Assembly: GCA_002490835.1 (NCBI GenBank)
Contig: DKUU01000006.1
Location: forward strand, 106,909 to 170,908
Length of the DNA: 64,000 bases
Direction: 5' to 3'
DNA from: Lachnospiraceae bacterium UBA7196
GTDB lineage: Bacteria; Bacillota; Clostridia; Lachnospirales; Lachnospiraceae
The notes below the pieces were generated by a model. The model worked only from the letters and a program-made list of their open reading frames with translations, did no database searches and was not told the DNA's origin. Every line of letters begins with the position of its first letter. Positions within the stretch are counted from its first letter, which is position 1. The position numbers were made by a program, and so were the translations under genes. Shown one piece after another: positions 42,480 through 49,580 of this stretch.

Positions 42480-42893
42480 TTATCTTTCTTCTCTTATGAT
42501 ATCTAGCATTTCTTTTGGCGTTACAATATAAGTTCTTACAGGAAAGTGTCTCATATTCCCCGTCACCAGATACGCGTCTGTATCTTTACGTTTTTCCATC
42601 AACACTGCATAAAAAACAGCATCGTCACTATCCGGTATCTCATATTCTATCATATCGCTTTCAACAAATACTGCTCGTTTATTCAATTCCTGCAAGAAAA
42701 CAGATATACTCTTAGAATCAAAACTAAACTTTGGACGGCTTAATACTTCCTCATATTCTGCAATTATCTCATTATTAATCAATGGAATAATATTACCCCT
42801 TAAAGCTTCCGCAACCACCATGCCCGGCACCGAGTTATTTTTCAACATGGCAGATATAAGCACATTCGTATCTAATACCGCATAGTACATCAT
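42480..42893 (-). CDS. PIN domain ribonuclease toxin
   Basis: A 137-residue PIN-family protein, the likely toxin of a type II toxin-antitoxin pair. The acidic residues of the nuclease site are in VLDTNVLISAML, in NNEIIAEYEEVL and in PDSDDAVFYAV, with LVTGNMRHFP (the NxxHF element) and TPKEMLDII at the end. Start ATG 42891-42893 overlaps the antitoxin stop by four bases (ATGA), the typical layout. RNA cleavage is the family activity; the target here is unknown. Confidence 0.93.
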   Translation of the reverse strand: MMYYAVLDTNVLISAMLKNNSVPGMVVAEALRGNIIPLINNEIIAEYEEVLSRPKFSFDSKSISVFLQELNKRAVFVESDMIEYEIPDSDDAVFYAVLMEKRKDTDAYLVTGNMRHFPVRTYIVTPKEMLDIIREER

Positions 42894-43198
42894 CTTTTCA
42901 TTGCCCGACGTTCTCGTCTGGAAGCATCAATCTCGGCATTGATTTCCTCCAGTGACATATCGGACAATCCCTTTTTTTCTGCGACTATTCCCATTTCCGT
43001 CATTGCTTCATATCCCTGATCCGCTATATAGGGTAACTTTGGAAGCGTCATCGCAAATGGTATTCCATTTTCCATTACTGCACGCTTTAAAAACATTCGT
43101 ACAGCAGTAGATGTATCAATCCCCAAATTATCAAAAACCTGAGCCGCCTTATCTTTCAACGAATCTTCTACGCGAACCTGTAATAAAGATGTTGCCAT
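42890..43198 (-). CDS. RelB/DinJ-type antitoxin
   Basis: A 102-residue antitoxin with an N-terminal ribbon-helix-helix (LLQVRVEDSLKDKAAQVFDN, then STAVRMFLKRAV) for DNA binding, and a C-terminal acidic/flexible part (MSLEEINAEIDASRRERRA) that would wrap the PIN toxin. Start ATG 43196-43198 behind AAAAGGAGGGCTATATC. It is expected to repress its own promoter together with the toxin through the dyad at 43217-43236. Confidence 0.93.
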   Translation of the reverse strand: MATSLLQVRVEDSLKDKAAQVFDNLGIDTSTAVRMFLKRAVMENGIPFAMTLPKLPYIADQGYEAMTEMGIVAEKKGLSDMSLEEINAEIDASRRERRAMKR

Positions 43199-43216
43199 GA
43201 TATAGCCCTCCTTTTC

Positions 43217-43254
43217 TGTAATGCAATTATATTACACTGTCTTATATGTTTCAA
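43217..43254 (-). promoter_or_regulatory. promoter and operator of the RelB/PIN module
   Basis: On the minus strand TTGAAA (43254-43249), a 17-base spacer and a consensus TATAAT (43231-43226). TGTAATGCAATTATATTACA (43217-43236), a near-perfect 20-bp palindrome, overlaps the -10 box, the expected place for toxin-antitoxin autorepression. Confidence 0.82.
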
Positions 43255-43347
43255 GTATTTTCCCCAAATAAAATTTATTTCTTGTTCTATCACAAACCAT
43301 TCGTTATAATCTTATTGATACATAAATAATTTAAAAAAGGAACTCCA

Positions 43348-43863
43348 ATGGGGAAAAAATCTACGAAAGAAAACAAGAATATCTACTTTCAGAGCAGGGA
43401 AGCCGCCGGCCTGACCAGAGCGCAGGCCAGCGAACGCATCGGCTGTATTTCCGAGAGTAAAATCGAGAAGATAGAAAACGGCACGACGTTCCCGCAGCCG
43501 GAAGACGTCATCCTTATGGCAAAAGCCTATCAAAATCCCCGCTTGTGCAACTATTACTGCGCCAACGAATGCCGCATCGGGCAGGAACATGTCCCGGAAG
43601 TGCAGCTTGCAGGCCTTCCGGAGATTACGCTGGGCATCCTCTCCTCTTTAAACGCCTTGGATAAATATAAGGAGCGCCTGATCGAGATCACGGAAGACGG
43701 AAAGATTACAGAAGACGAGCTCCCCGATTTTGCTAAGATTTCGGACCGGCTGGAAAAAATCTCCGTTACGGTTGAATCTCTGAAACTGTGGGTTAAGGAT
43801 GCCGCTATCGCGGGCGGGCTGGATGAGGAGAAGTTGGCGGCGCTGAGAGAGGCGTTGAAGTAG
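43348..43863 (+). CDS. XRE-like HTH protein with helical C-terminal domain
   Basis: A 171-residue protein. An N-terminal Cro/C1-type helix-turn-helix (about 12-65; SREAAGLTRAQASERIGCIS then KIEKIENGTTFP) is followed by a cysteine-containing linker (LCNYYCANECRIG) and a long helical part with Leu and acidic residues. The helical domain may dimerise or bind a partner. Start ATG 43348 behind AAAAAAGGAACTCCA, with a TATAAT at 43310-43315. It may belong to a phage-derived or mobile-element regulator group; inference. Confidence 0.82.
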   Translation: MGKKSTKENKNIYFQSREAAGLTRAQASERIGCISESKIEKIENGTTFPQPEDVILMAKAYQNPRLCNYYCANECRIGQEHVPEVQLAGLPEITLGILSSLNALDKYKERLIEITEDGKITEDELPDFAKISDRLEKISVTVESLKLWVKDAAIAGGLDEEKLAALREALK

Positions 43864-43917
43864 AGTCTTGATAAAATAGAAAACGTCATATAGACTGCAT
43901 GTTACACAAAATAATAC

Positions 43918-43946
43918 TTGAAAATCGTTTAATGATGGATTATAAT
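43918..43946 (+). promoter_or_regulatory. consensus promoter of the antisense RNA
   Basis: TTGAAA (43918-43923), 17-base spacer, TATAAT (43941-43946). No protein gene follows; the next feature is a terminator at 44007-44046, so it would drive a small RNA of about 94 bases. Confidence 0.8.
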
Positions 43947-43952
43947 ATTTAC

Positions 43953-44046
43953 ATCAGGAGACGCTCCGTAAAGCAAACGGTCCGCCTCGGTTAATATGTT
44001 GACTTCAAAAAAGCAACTTAACTTTGGTCGGTGCGGTTGCTTTTTT
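43953..44046 (+). ncRNA. putative antisense antitoxin RNA
   Basis: A transcript expected from about 43953 (six to seven bases after the TATAAT) to the T run at 44041-44046. It has two small hairpins near its 5' end (GGAG-ACG-CTCC and CCGT-7-ACGG) and the terminator stem. Its last 29 bases lie opposite the end of the coding frame at 44018-44140 on the other strand. Overlap at the 3' ends with a shared bidirectional terminator is the layout of type I toxin-antitoxin pairs such as TxpA/RatA. Confidence 0.6.
44007..44046. terminator. bidirectional terminator of the type I pair
   Basis: AAAAAAGCAAC (44007-44017) and GTTGCTTTTTT (44036-44046) pair over 11 bp, so a T run follows the GC stem on both strands. 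It ends the plus-strand RNA and, read on the minus strand, the small peptide mRNA. Confidence 0.85.
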
Positions 44047-44140
44047 GATGTCTGAATCTATCTACCAAGTCAATTGCCTTCACGATAGTTCCTGCTAGAG
44101 ATACTATCATTCCGACTATCTGGAGAATCGTTTCCCACAT
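44018..44140 (-). CDS. small hydrophobic peptide, putative type I toxin
   Basis: A 40-residue frame with one hydrophobic helix (residues 2-24, MWETILQIVGMIVSLAGTIV) and a basic tail (RFRHQKSNR), the form of holin-like type I toxins. Start ATG 44138-44140; AGAGG 14 bases upstream lies between GAGA and TCTC that can pair and hide it. A much stronger site, GGAGGTGATTTC, precedes ATG 44170-44172, but that frame stops after 18 codons. Removing one GA from CGAGAGG would fuse the two into a 51-residue peptide. So either the upstream frame is a leader or the toxin gene carries a two-base insertion. Confidence 0.55.
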   Translation of the reverse strand: MWETILQIVGMIVSLAGTIVKAIDLVDRFRHQKSNRTDQS

Positions 44141-44259
44141 CTCAAAGAGATTTCCTCTCGTGTATTTTCCATGAAATCACCTCCGTTGATTCTGGAAGTT
44201 CTCGTATGTAATCATACGGCGAGAGACGAACCGCTTAGCCGTTTAGGAGCGTTAGTTTA

Positions 44260-44943
44260 TTATAGCATATGTTTCAAATGCCGGCAAAAAAAATTCGATA
44301 AATTATTATTTTTACAAATCTCCTTTACCAATTCATGCACAATTCCATATGCCGTATTTTTTATTGTTGCATTAAAAGCATTTTTGGCCGTAAACTCCTC
44401 CATAATAAACAAGTCGCCAATTTCAACTCTTTCGCTGAATCCGCAAGCAGCTAAAATTTGATTTACATCCTCCTTCATTTCCTCGTTACATACGTCAATC
44501 CAGCTTGTTTCAATATGCTTAAATGACTTACTGTCATTTAAATTATCCTTGATTAGTTCACTTAATGCTATATGCTTTTTGTCCCACGAACTAAATTGAC
44601 TCTCAATCCATTTTTTGCGTTTTTCTTTTAAATACATTTTTTCCAATGCTGCTATACCATCTCGATCCTCAGAAATCAATGCACTGGAAACTGTTAAAAA
44701 TGGTCTTTCCTCGGATGGCTCGAATTGATTTGTACTATCGGTGTCTACATCATCACTTTCCGCATAATCATCCGACACTATCGTTTGATTCCCATTAAAT
44801 ATAATATAATTATTACCATCTAACCTGATATTGCAATTAACTTTCAAATACTCACTCGTTTCATAAGTTCTAAGGACAATGCCCTCAACACGCCATGTAT
44901 CCTCGTCTACGGCAAACCAGTCGCCATCATGATCTACCGTCAT
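44260..44943 (-). CDS. uncharacterised protein
   Basis: I do not recognise this protein. Counted from ATG 44941-44943 (weak site GAAGG) it has 227 residues; the frame is open farther, to 45081, without a good start, and conserved-looking sequence (ELFRNVSEKLLSDIEGPY) lies before this ATG, so a non-ATG start downstream of GAGGAG at about 44995 is possible. The protein has an N-terminal beta-rich part (DHDGDWFAVDEDTWRVEGIV), a highly acidic middle (about residues 50-75) and a helical C-terminus with NATIKNTAYGIVHELVKEI. Base use is more AT-rich than its neighbours, a sign of transfer. It lies between the type I pair and the XRE-phosphoribosyltransferase gene. Confidence 0.6.
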   Translation of the reverse strand: MTVDHDGDWFAVDEDTWRVEGIVLRTYETSEYLKVNCNIRLDGNNYIIFNGNQTIVSDDYAESDDVDTDSTNQFEPSEERPFLTVSSALISEDRDGIAALEKMYLKEKRKKWIESQFSSWDKKHIALSELIKDNLNDSKSFKHIETSWIDVCNEEMKEDVNQILAACGFSERVEIGDLFIMEEFTAKNAFNATIKNTAYGIVHELVKEICKNNNLSNFFCRHLKHML

Positions 44944-45005
44944 ATAGGGACCTTCAATATCACTAAGGAGCTTTTCGCTTACGTTACGAAACAGCTCCTC
45001 TTTTC

Positions 45006-45053
45006 CTATTCCCCCGCTTCTATGACATCCAACACGTCTTTTGGCGCTACATT
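45006..45053 (-). pseudogene. remnant of a PIN toxin C-terminus
   Basis: In the frame that does not belong to either neighbour the minus strand reads NVAPKDVLDVIEAGE-stop. This aligns with the last residues of the PIN toxin at 42480 (IVTPKEMLDIIREER-stop): 15 residues, with P-K-x-x-L-D-x-I-x-E conserved. It directly follows, and slightly overlaps, the end of the XRE-phosphoribosyltransferase gene. Probably the tail left from a second toxin-antitoxin gene. Short length keeps this tentative. Confidence 0.4.
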
Positions 45054-45841
45054 TCCTCCACTCCCGCCTCAATATCCTCATCCGTGATCAGCGAATACAC
45101 TTTTGCGCCATACTTAGTCATCATGCGCTCCTCCCCTGACAGGCTGCCCTCAGGCATCTGATTTCTGCGATTTATGATGACGATCACCGCCGCCACCTGT
45201 ATGTCCGCCAGCTCGCGCAGTTTTTCCACCCTTTCTTCTACCGAGACGCCCGACGTCATCACGTCGTCTACGATCACCACGCGTTCCCCGTCTTTCAGCG
45301 TGTGTCCGCAGAGCATACGTCCGCGGCTGTCCGCCACCCGCCTGTCATAACAATAATGACAAGTCCTGCCGTATTTGGTATAGAGGATCGCCGCGGCAGC
45401 TGTCGCAAACGCGATCCCATGGTAGGCCAATCCCACCAGCGTATCGAACTTCAGGTGATTTTCCCGTATACAGTCGGCAAAAACCTCGCCAATACAGGCC
45501 AATTGCGCATTGGTAGAAAAGTTTTCCGTGTTGATATAGTAGCTGCTCCTGCCGCCATGCTTCAACATCCTGCCCTCACGAACCAAGATCCCGTTTTTAT
45601 CCATATAGCGGATCAGCCTCTCTTTGTTGGTCATCACATCCAGCTTGTATCCGAAGAGATCGTCAATGGAAACCCCAAAATAAGCTGCCAGCGCCGGCAT
45701 CATCATAATGTCCGGCTGTGCCGTCTCGTTCTCCCATTTGGATACCGCCTGATAGGTCACATTAAGCGCTCCCGCCAGTTCCTCCTGCGTCACGCCCTTG
45801 GCCCCGCGCAACTGTTTAATTGTCTGTCCAATCGTCTTCAT
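45047..45841 (-). CDS. XRE helix-turn-helix fused to an orotate phosphoribosyltransferase-like domain
   Basis: A 264-residue protein in two parts. Residues 1-66 are an XRE DNA-binding domain (IKQLRGAKGVTQEELAGAL, then YQAVSKWENETAQPD). Residues about 72-260 resemble orotate phosphoribosyltransferase: LKHGGRSSYYINTENF, LVGLAYHGIAFATAAA, and the PRPP loop RVVIVDDVMTSGVSVEERV. Start ATG 45839-45841 with GGAGAACGAT. No pyrimidine gene is beside it. It may be a regulator that senses PRPP or a nucleotide, as PurR of Bacillus (another HTH plus phosphoribosyltransferase) does, or an enzyme that represses its own gene. Confidence 0.85.
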   Translation of the reverse strand: MKTIGQTIKQLRGAKGVTQEELAGALNVTYQAVSKWENETAQPDIMMMPALAAYFGVSIDDLFGYKLDVMTNKERLIRYMDKNGILVREGRMLKHGGRSSYYINTENFSTNAQLACIGEVFADCIRENHLKFDTLVGLAYHGIAFATAAAAILYTKYGRTCHYCYDRRVADSRGRMLCGHTLKDGERVVIVDDVMTSGVSVEERVEKLRELADIQVAAVIVIINRRNQMPEGSLSGEERMMTKYGAKVYSLITDEDIEAGVEEM

Positions 45842-46068
45842 ATCGTTCTCCTTCCGCCTGCTCCAACAGGCTGTGAAAAATTTCTGCATTAGCGTTACAC
45901 AGACGCGCGCTGTCTTGTACCTCTTTATGATAAGCAAAAAAACTGCCGGATACAAGCACCCGGCTTTCTTGTTTTTCTCAACTACCGGTTGAGAAACCTC
46001 ATTCCCTATTCCGGTATCTCTTCCTTGCCTCCTCTAAACTTAATTCATTAGCGCCGCCAGATTTTTAA

Positions 46069-46097
46069 TTGCCCCGCTCCCTGATTTCTGCTATAAT
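46069..46097 (+). promoter_or_regulatory. promoter placed directly at a start codon
   Basis: TTGCCC (46069-46074), a 17-base spacer and TATAAT (46092-46097). The ATG at 46105-46107 begins eight bases after the -10 box, about where transcription would start. No ribosome binding site is present. Confidence 0.65.
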
Positions 46098-46104
46098 AAC
46101 ACCT

Positions 46105-46563
46105 ATGATGACACAAAAAACATACCGCAAAACACTATGTCTCATTTACATACTTACCCTGTTCCTCTGGGGTATCTGTTCCGGCGCATCATCCGTTACG
46201 GAGATTGCAGAGACAGTCTGCGATGAGCAGGAGTGTTATGTAAACCATTCTGCTGCTGTCATCACTTCCGCTGCCAGACATCTTCCCGCACAAGAATATC
46301 TTTCCGTGCGTAATTCCAGCACCCTGGAAACACTGTCTGCCGCCGGAAACCGCAGTCAGAGACACTTAACACGCTCTATCAGGCAGATTGCGACACATCT
46401 TTTCGCCAATAATCTTTCCTCAGGGATACCCGCCCTTTCCGGACTCTTTTTAGCGCGCGAAATACCTGCGCACAGTTCCTGCGGTATCATGATCACAAAC
46501 TACATTCATCTGAAAGACGGTCAAAAGTCTGCATCCTTTTTCACACGTTTCACACTGGTATAA
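46105..46563 (+). CDS. uncharacterised secreted or membrane-anchored protein
   Basis: A 152-residue protein with an N-terminal basic/hydrophobic signal (KTYRKTLCLIYILTLFLWGI, then CSGASS), so it is probably exported; a Cys after the hydrophobic part could even be a lipid site. The rest has paired cysteines (VCDEQECYV) and no family I know. Start ATG 46105 or 46108, with no Shine-Dalgarno sequence, and a promoter just upstream. A small gene with AAAAAGGAG follows 40 bases later. Confidence 0.55.
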   Translation: MMTQKTYRKTLCLIYILTLFLWGICSGASSVTEIAETVCDEQECYVNHSAAVITSAARHLPAQEYLSVRNSSTLETLSAAGNRSQRHLTRSIRQIATHLFANNLSSGIPALSGLFLAREIPAHSSCGIMITNYIHLKDGQKSASFFTRFTLV

Positions 46564-46603
46564 CACACACAAAAACTACGTGAAAAAGGAGAAGCATCCA
46601 ACT

Positions 46604-46747
46604 ATGAATCCTATTATTTTAATATTGGTCGTTATCGGCGGCGCTGTGGGCGGACTGTCTACGCTTTATATTGTCTTTTCCCTCTTCGGCACGCTGGGAT
46701 ATAAGATATTCAGAAAGGTAAAATACGGAATATCCTTATTCAATTAA
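46604..46747 (+). CDS. small single-helix membrane protein
   Basis: A 47-residue product with one membrane helix (PIILILVVIGGAVGGLSTLY then IVFSLFGTLGY) and a basic C-terminus. Start ATG 46604 behind AAAAAGGAGAAGCATCCAACT. It follows the secreted protein by 40 bases and is followed by a strong terminator, so the two share a transcript. Function unknown. Confidence 0.7.
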   Translation: MNPIILILVVIGGAVGGLSTLYIVFSLFGTLGYKIFRKVKYGISLFN

Positions 46748-46782
46748 AAAGCATTCCTTCCACAGGGTATGCGGAAAATGAA

Positions 46783-46824
46783 CAGGCCGACAATCTTAAC
46801 TGAAAGATCGTCGGCCTGCTTTTT
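46783..46824 (+). terminator. strong terminator after the small membrane protein
   Basis: CAGGCCGACAATCTT (46783-46797) and AAGATCGTCGGCCTG (46804-46818) form a near-perfect 15-pair stem, followed by CTTTTT. It may also serve the lipoprotein gene ending at 46849 on the other strand. Confidence 0.9.
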
Positions 46825-46848
46825 ACTTAGTGAAATGATTAAAATGAT

Positions 46849-48600
46849 TTATTCCGGTAATGCTGTCGTATCGCCAAAGGTTGCCTTCCATTTCTCTGCA
46901 CGCTCATCCATGATCGCCTGACCGCCGGAGCTTAAGTAATCGGCAATCCCTGCGTCCCAAACCGCATCAAATTCTTCAACCTTTGCGGAAACCGCGGTAT
47001 CATATACGATATCTCTCTTACTGGAAAGCGTCGGGCCCTGACCCTCTTCTGCGGAGATAGCGCCTACATTCACATTCTTCGCACGTCTGATGTCCGTATT
47101 GCAGACCTCATGCGCCGTCTTTACAAGTTCCGGATCGATGCCGCTGTAAGAGTAAGCCATCGATTTCAGCGTAAGGTCTTCGTCCTTCAAATGCAGTCCG
47201 TTACAGGTGATCGTATAGTCGATGTTAAATCCGGAATTTTGGATATCATCGCCGGTCGCAGCGATAATCTCTACCGTACCGTCATCCAGCTTGTTATGCG
47301 TGACGCCTTCCTGACCAATCTGCAGATACTCGATCACATCGGGAGAACTGATGAAATCAAGATACAGCATGGAAGCCAGAGGCTCTTTGTTCGTCGTCGG
47401 GAAGAAGATCTTACGGTCGCCCGCGGTGCTTGTGACAAATTTGTTATGACCGCCCTTACTATCTTCAAAGCAGTCAACCACCACATACTTCGCATCCGGT
47501 CCCACGATCCTGCTTAAGTTCGTCGTAATGCTGTTCTCACCGTCTCTGTAAGGATAATCCCAGTTGTGCATGAATGCGCCTACATAACCAGCCTTGATCA
47601 TATCGTCCTCTGTGGAGTCACCGCTGCCATACAGAGCGAAATCATCCCAGAGAAGACCATCATTATACCACTTGTTCAGCAGACGGATCGCTTCTTTCGT
47701 TCCGTTCTGAGTCAAAGCTCTGTCGTCAAATCCGTTGACATAGTACTCGTAATCGGAGACATCCGGATCGATGAAGGACTCGATCAAAAGCGCTGCTCTC
47801 CAACCCACATCGAAGCTCACGGAATAAGGGATCATCTTATCCGCGTCTGCGCCAAGCAGCGTGTCCGCATTGTCTCTGAACGCGATGATCATGTCTTCAA
47901 ATTCCTGACGCGTCGTAGGCTCTTTTAAGCCTAACTTATCCAGCCAGTCCTTACGAACGAAGGTGTTGATACGGTTCGTGACCGCACGCTTGCCCTCGAT
48001 TGCCCAGAGCGTACCGTTTACGGGATCCTTATCCCAGTAAATATTGGTCTCGCCAAGCCAATCCCACAGGTTCGGAAGGATGGATTTGTAATCATCCACA
48101 TAGGATCTTAAATCCAACACGCCGCCCATGTTCGCGTAAGTCTGAACCGTCGGATAGTCATAGGTCAGGCAGATATCCGGCGCATCGCCAGCCGCCAGAA
48201 GGTTGTTGATCTGCTCAACCTCGGTCCAACGGGGAACTGCTACGAACTCCACCTGCACATTGTGACGCTCTAACATCTGTTCCTGAATCCACTTCGTGTA
48301 ATTGTTGTTGGTCGGATCGGAACCGTCGTCATTGCCGCGGTCATAAACCTCTACCTTGATCGTTCTCGTGTCGGCAAATTTACCGTCCACCAGCTCTCCG
48401 TTTGTCGGATCCGCCGCAGTGTCCGCAGCCGCAGGCGTGTCCGTCGCCGCCGCATCTGTCCCGCTATCAGCCGCGGGCTCAGTCGTCTGCGCCGGAGCCG
48501 CATCCTGCTGCGGTGTGCTGCCGGCATCATTGCCGCCGCAGGCAGCCAGTGACAAAACCATGCAGCCTGCTAATAATACAGATAACACTTTTTTCTTCAC
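46849..48600 (-). CDS. extracellular solute-binding lipoprotein (LplA type)
   Basis: A 583-residue substrate-binding lipoprotein for an ABC sugar transporter. The signal peptide ends in the lipobox LSLAACGGN, followed by an Ala/Thr/Asp-rich linker (about 22-70). The rest is a large type 1-like binding fold with WTEVEQINNLLAAGDAPDIC and RVDMV-free LplA-group motifs such as GTLWAIEGKRAVTN and FVRKDWLDKLGL. Start GTG 48598-48600 behind GGGAGGTAAAGTATA. The LplA/LplB/YtcP set together with GH67 suggests aldouronates as substrate; inference. Confidence 0.92.
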   Translation of the reverse strand: MKKKVLSVLLAGCMVLSLAACGGNDAGSTPQQDAAPAQTTEPAADSGTDAAATDTPAAADTAADPTNGELVDGKFADTRTIKVEVYDRGNDDGSDPTNNNYTKWIQEQMLERHNVQVEFVAVPRWTEVEQINNLLAAGDAPDICLTYDYPTVQTYANMGGVLDLRSYVDDYKSILPNLWDWLGETNIYWDKDPVNGTLWAIEGKRAVTNRINTFVRKDWLDKLGLKEPTTRQEFEDMIIAFRDNADTLLGADADKMIPYSVSFDVGWRAALLIESFIDPDVSDYEYYVNGFDDRALTQNGTKEAIRLLNKWYNDGLLWDDFALYGSGDSTEDDMIKAGYVGAFMHNWDYPYRDGENSITTNLSRIVGPDAKYVVVDCFEDSKGGHNKFVTSTAGDRKIFFPTTNKEPLASMLYLDFISSPDVIEYLQIGQEGVTHNKLDDGTVEIIAATGDDIQNSGFNIDYTITCNGLHLKDEDLTLKSMAYSYSGIDPELVKTAHEVCNTDIRRAKNVNVGAISAEEGQGPTLSSKRDIVYDTAVSAKVEEFDAVWDAGIADYLSSGGQAIMDERAEKWKATFGDTTALPE

Positions 48601-48687
48601 TATACTTTACCTCCCTTTTTCTTGAATTGATAGTGATATGAATACACGAATCACACAACCAGGCGTGATTCGATGATTCCTTTTCCG

Positions 48688-49557
48688 TCACTCCTTCACT
48701 GCTCCCATCGTAACGCCGTGAATGAAGTATTTCTGCAGCCACGGATAAATACAGAGGATCGGGATCGTTGAAAACATCACGATCGCCGCTTTTAAGGATT
48801 CGGTCAGTCCCGGCGTGGAAAAGCCCTCCTGCGTCGCCACTTCCACATTGTTCATGTTGTTCAGTATGTTATACAGGAACAACTGCAGCGGATAAAAAAT
48901 TTCCTTGTTCATATACATCAATGCGTCCGAATAACCGTTCCAGCGTCCCACCGCATAAAACAGGGCTAGTGTCGCAAATACCGGCTTGGACAGCGGCAGA
49001 TAAATGCTGATCAGAATCCGGAAATAACTCGCGCCGTCTATTTCCGCCGACTCTCTCAGACTGTCGGGGATCCCATAGAAGAAACTGCGCATGATGATCA
49101 TGTTGTACACGCTCATACAGCTCGGAATGATCAGTACGAGCGGATTGCTGAGCAGATTCAGGCTCTTCATCAACAGGTAGTTCGGGATCGTACCTGCGTT
49201 GAAGAACATGGTAATCGTAATAAAAATATTGATCACGGAACGTCCCTTTAAGTTTTCAAAGATCAACGGATATGCGCAGAGGGTCGTCATCGTCAGGGAA
49301 ACCACGGTACACACGATCGTCAGGAATACCGTCCAGAAGAAGGCCCTGATATATTTCATATCGCTAAGCACCGTCGTATACGCTTTCAGATTCAATCCCT
49401 TGGGCCACAGGTACACCTCATGCTTGATGAGCGCCTCCGTGGAACTTAACGAACGGGCCAACAGATTCAGCATCGGTATGATACAGATCAGGCTGACCAA
49501 AATACAGATAACGACAAAGCACCAGTCGCCAACTTTTGCGGATTTTGATTTGATCAT
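48688..49557 (-). CDS. carbohydrate ABC transporter permease (YtcP/LplC type)
   Basis: An inner-membrane permease of 289 residues with six predicted helices and the binding-protein-dependent transport signature (ESAEIDGASYFRILISIYLPLS, the EAA loop that touches the ATPase). Start ATG 49555-49557 behind AGGAGGAGAAAACT. It follows the LplB-like permease by 23 bases and precedes the lipoprotein gene. No ATPase gene is in the cluster; such CUT1 systems often share one MsmX-type ATPase encoded elsewhere. Confidence 0.95.
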   Translation of the reverse strand: MIKSKSAKVGDWCFVVICILVSLICIIPMLNLLARSLSSTEALIKHEVYLWPKGLNLKAYTTVLSDMKYIRAFFWTVFLTIVCTVVSLTMTTLCAYPLIFENLKGRSVINIFITITMFFNAGTIPNYLLMKSLNLLSNPLVLIIPSCMSVYNMIIMRSFFYGIPDSLRESAEIDGASYFRILISIYLPLSKPVFATLALFYAVGRWNGYSDALMYMNKEIFYPLQLFLYNILNNMNNVEVATQEGFSTPGLTESLKAAIVMFSTIPILCIYPWLQKYFIHGVTMGAVKE

Positions 49558-49580
49558 AGTTTTCTCCTCCTATCCTTCTT

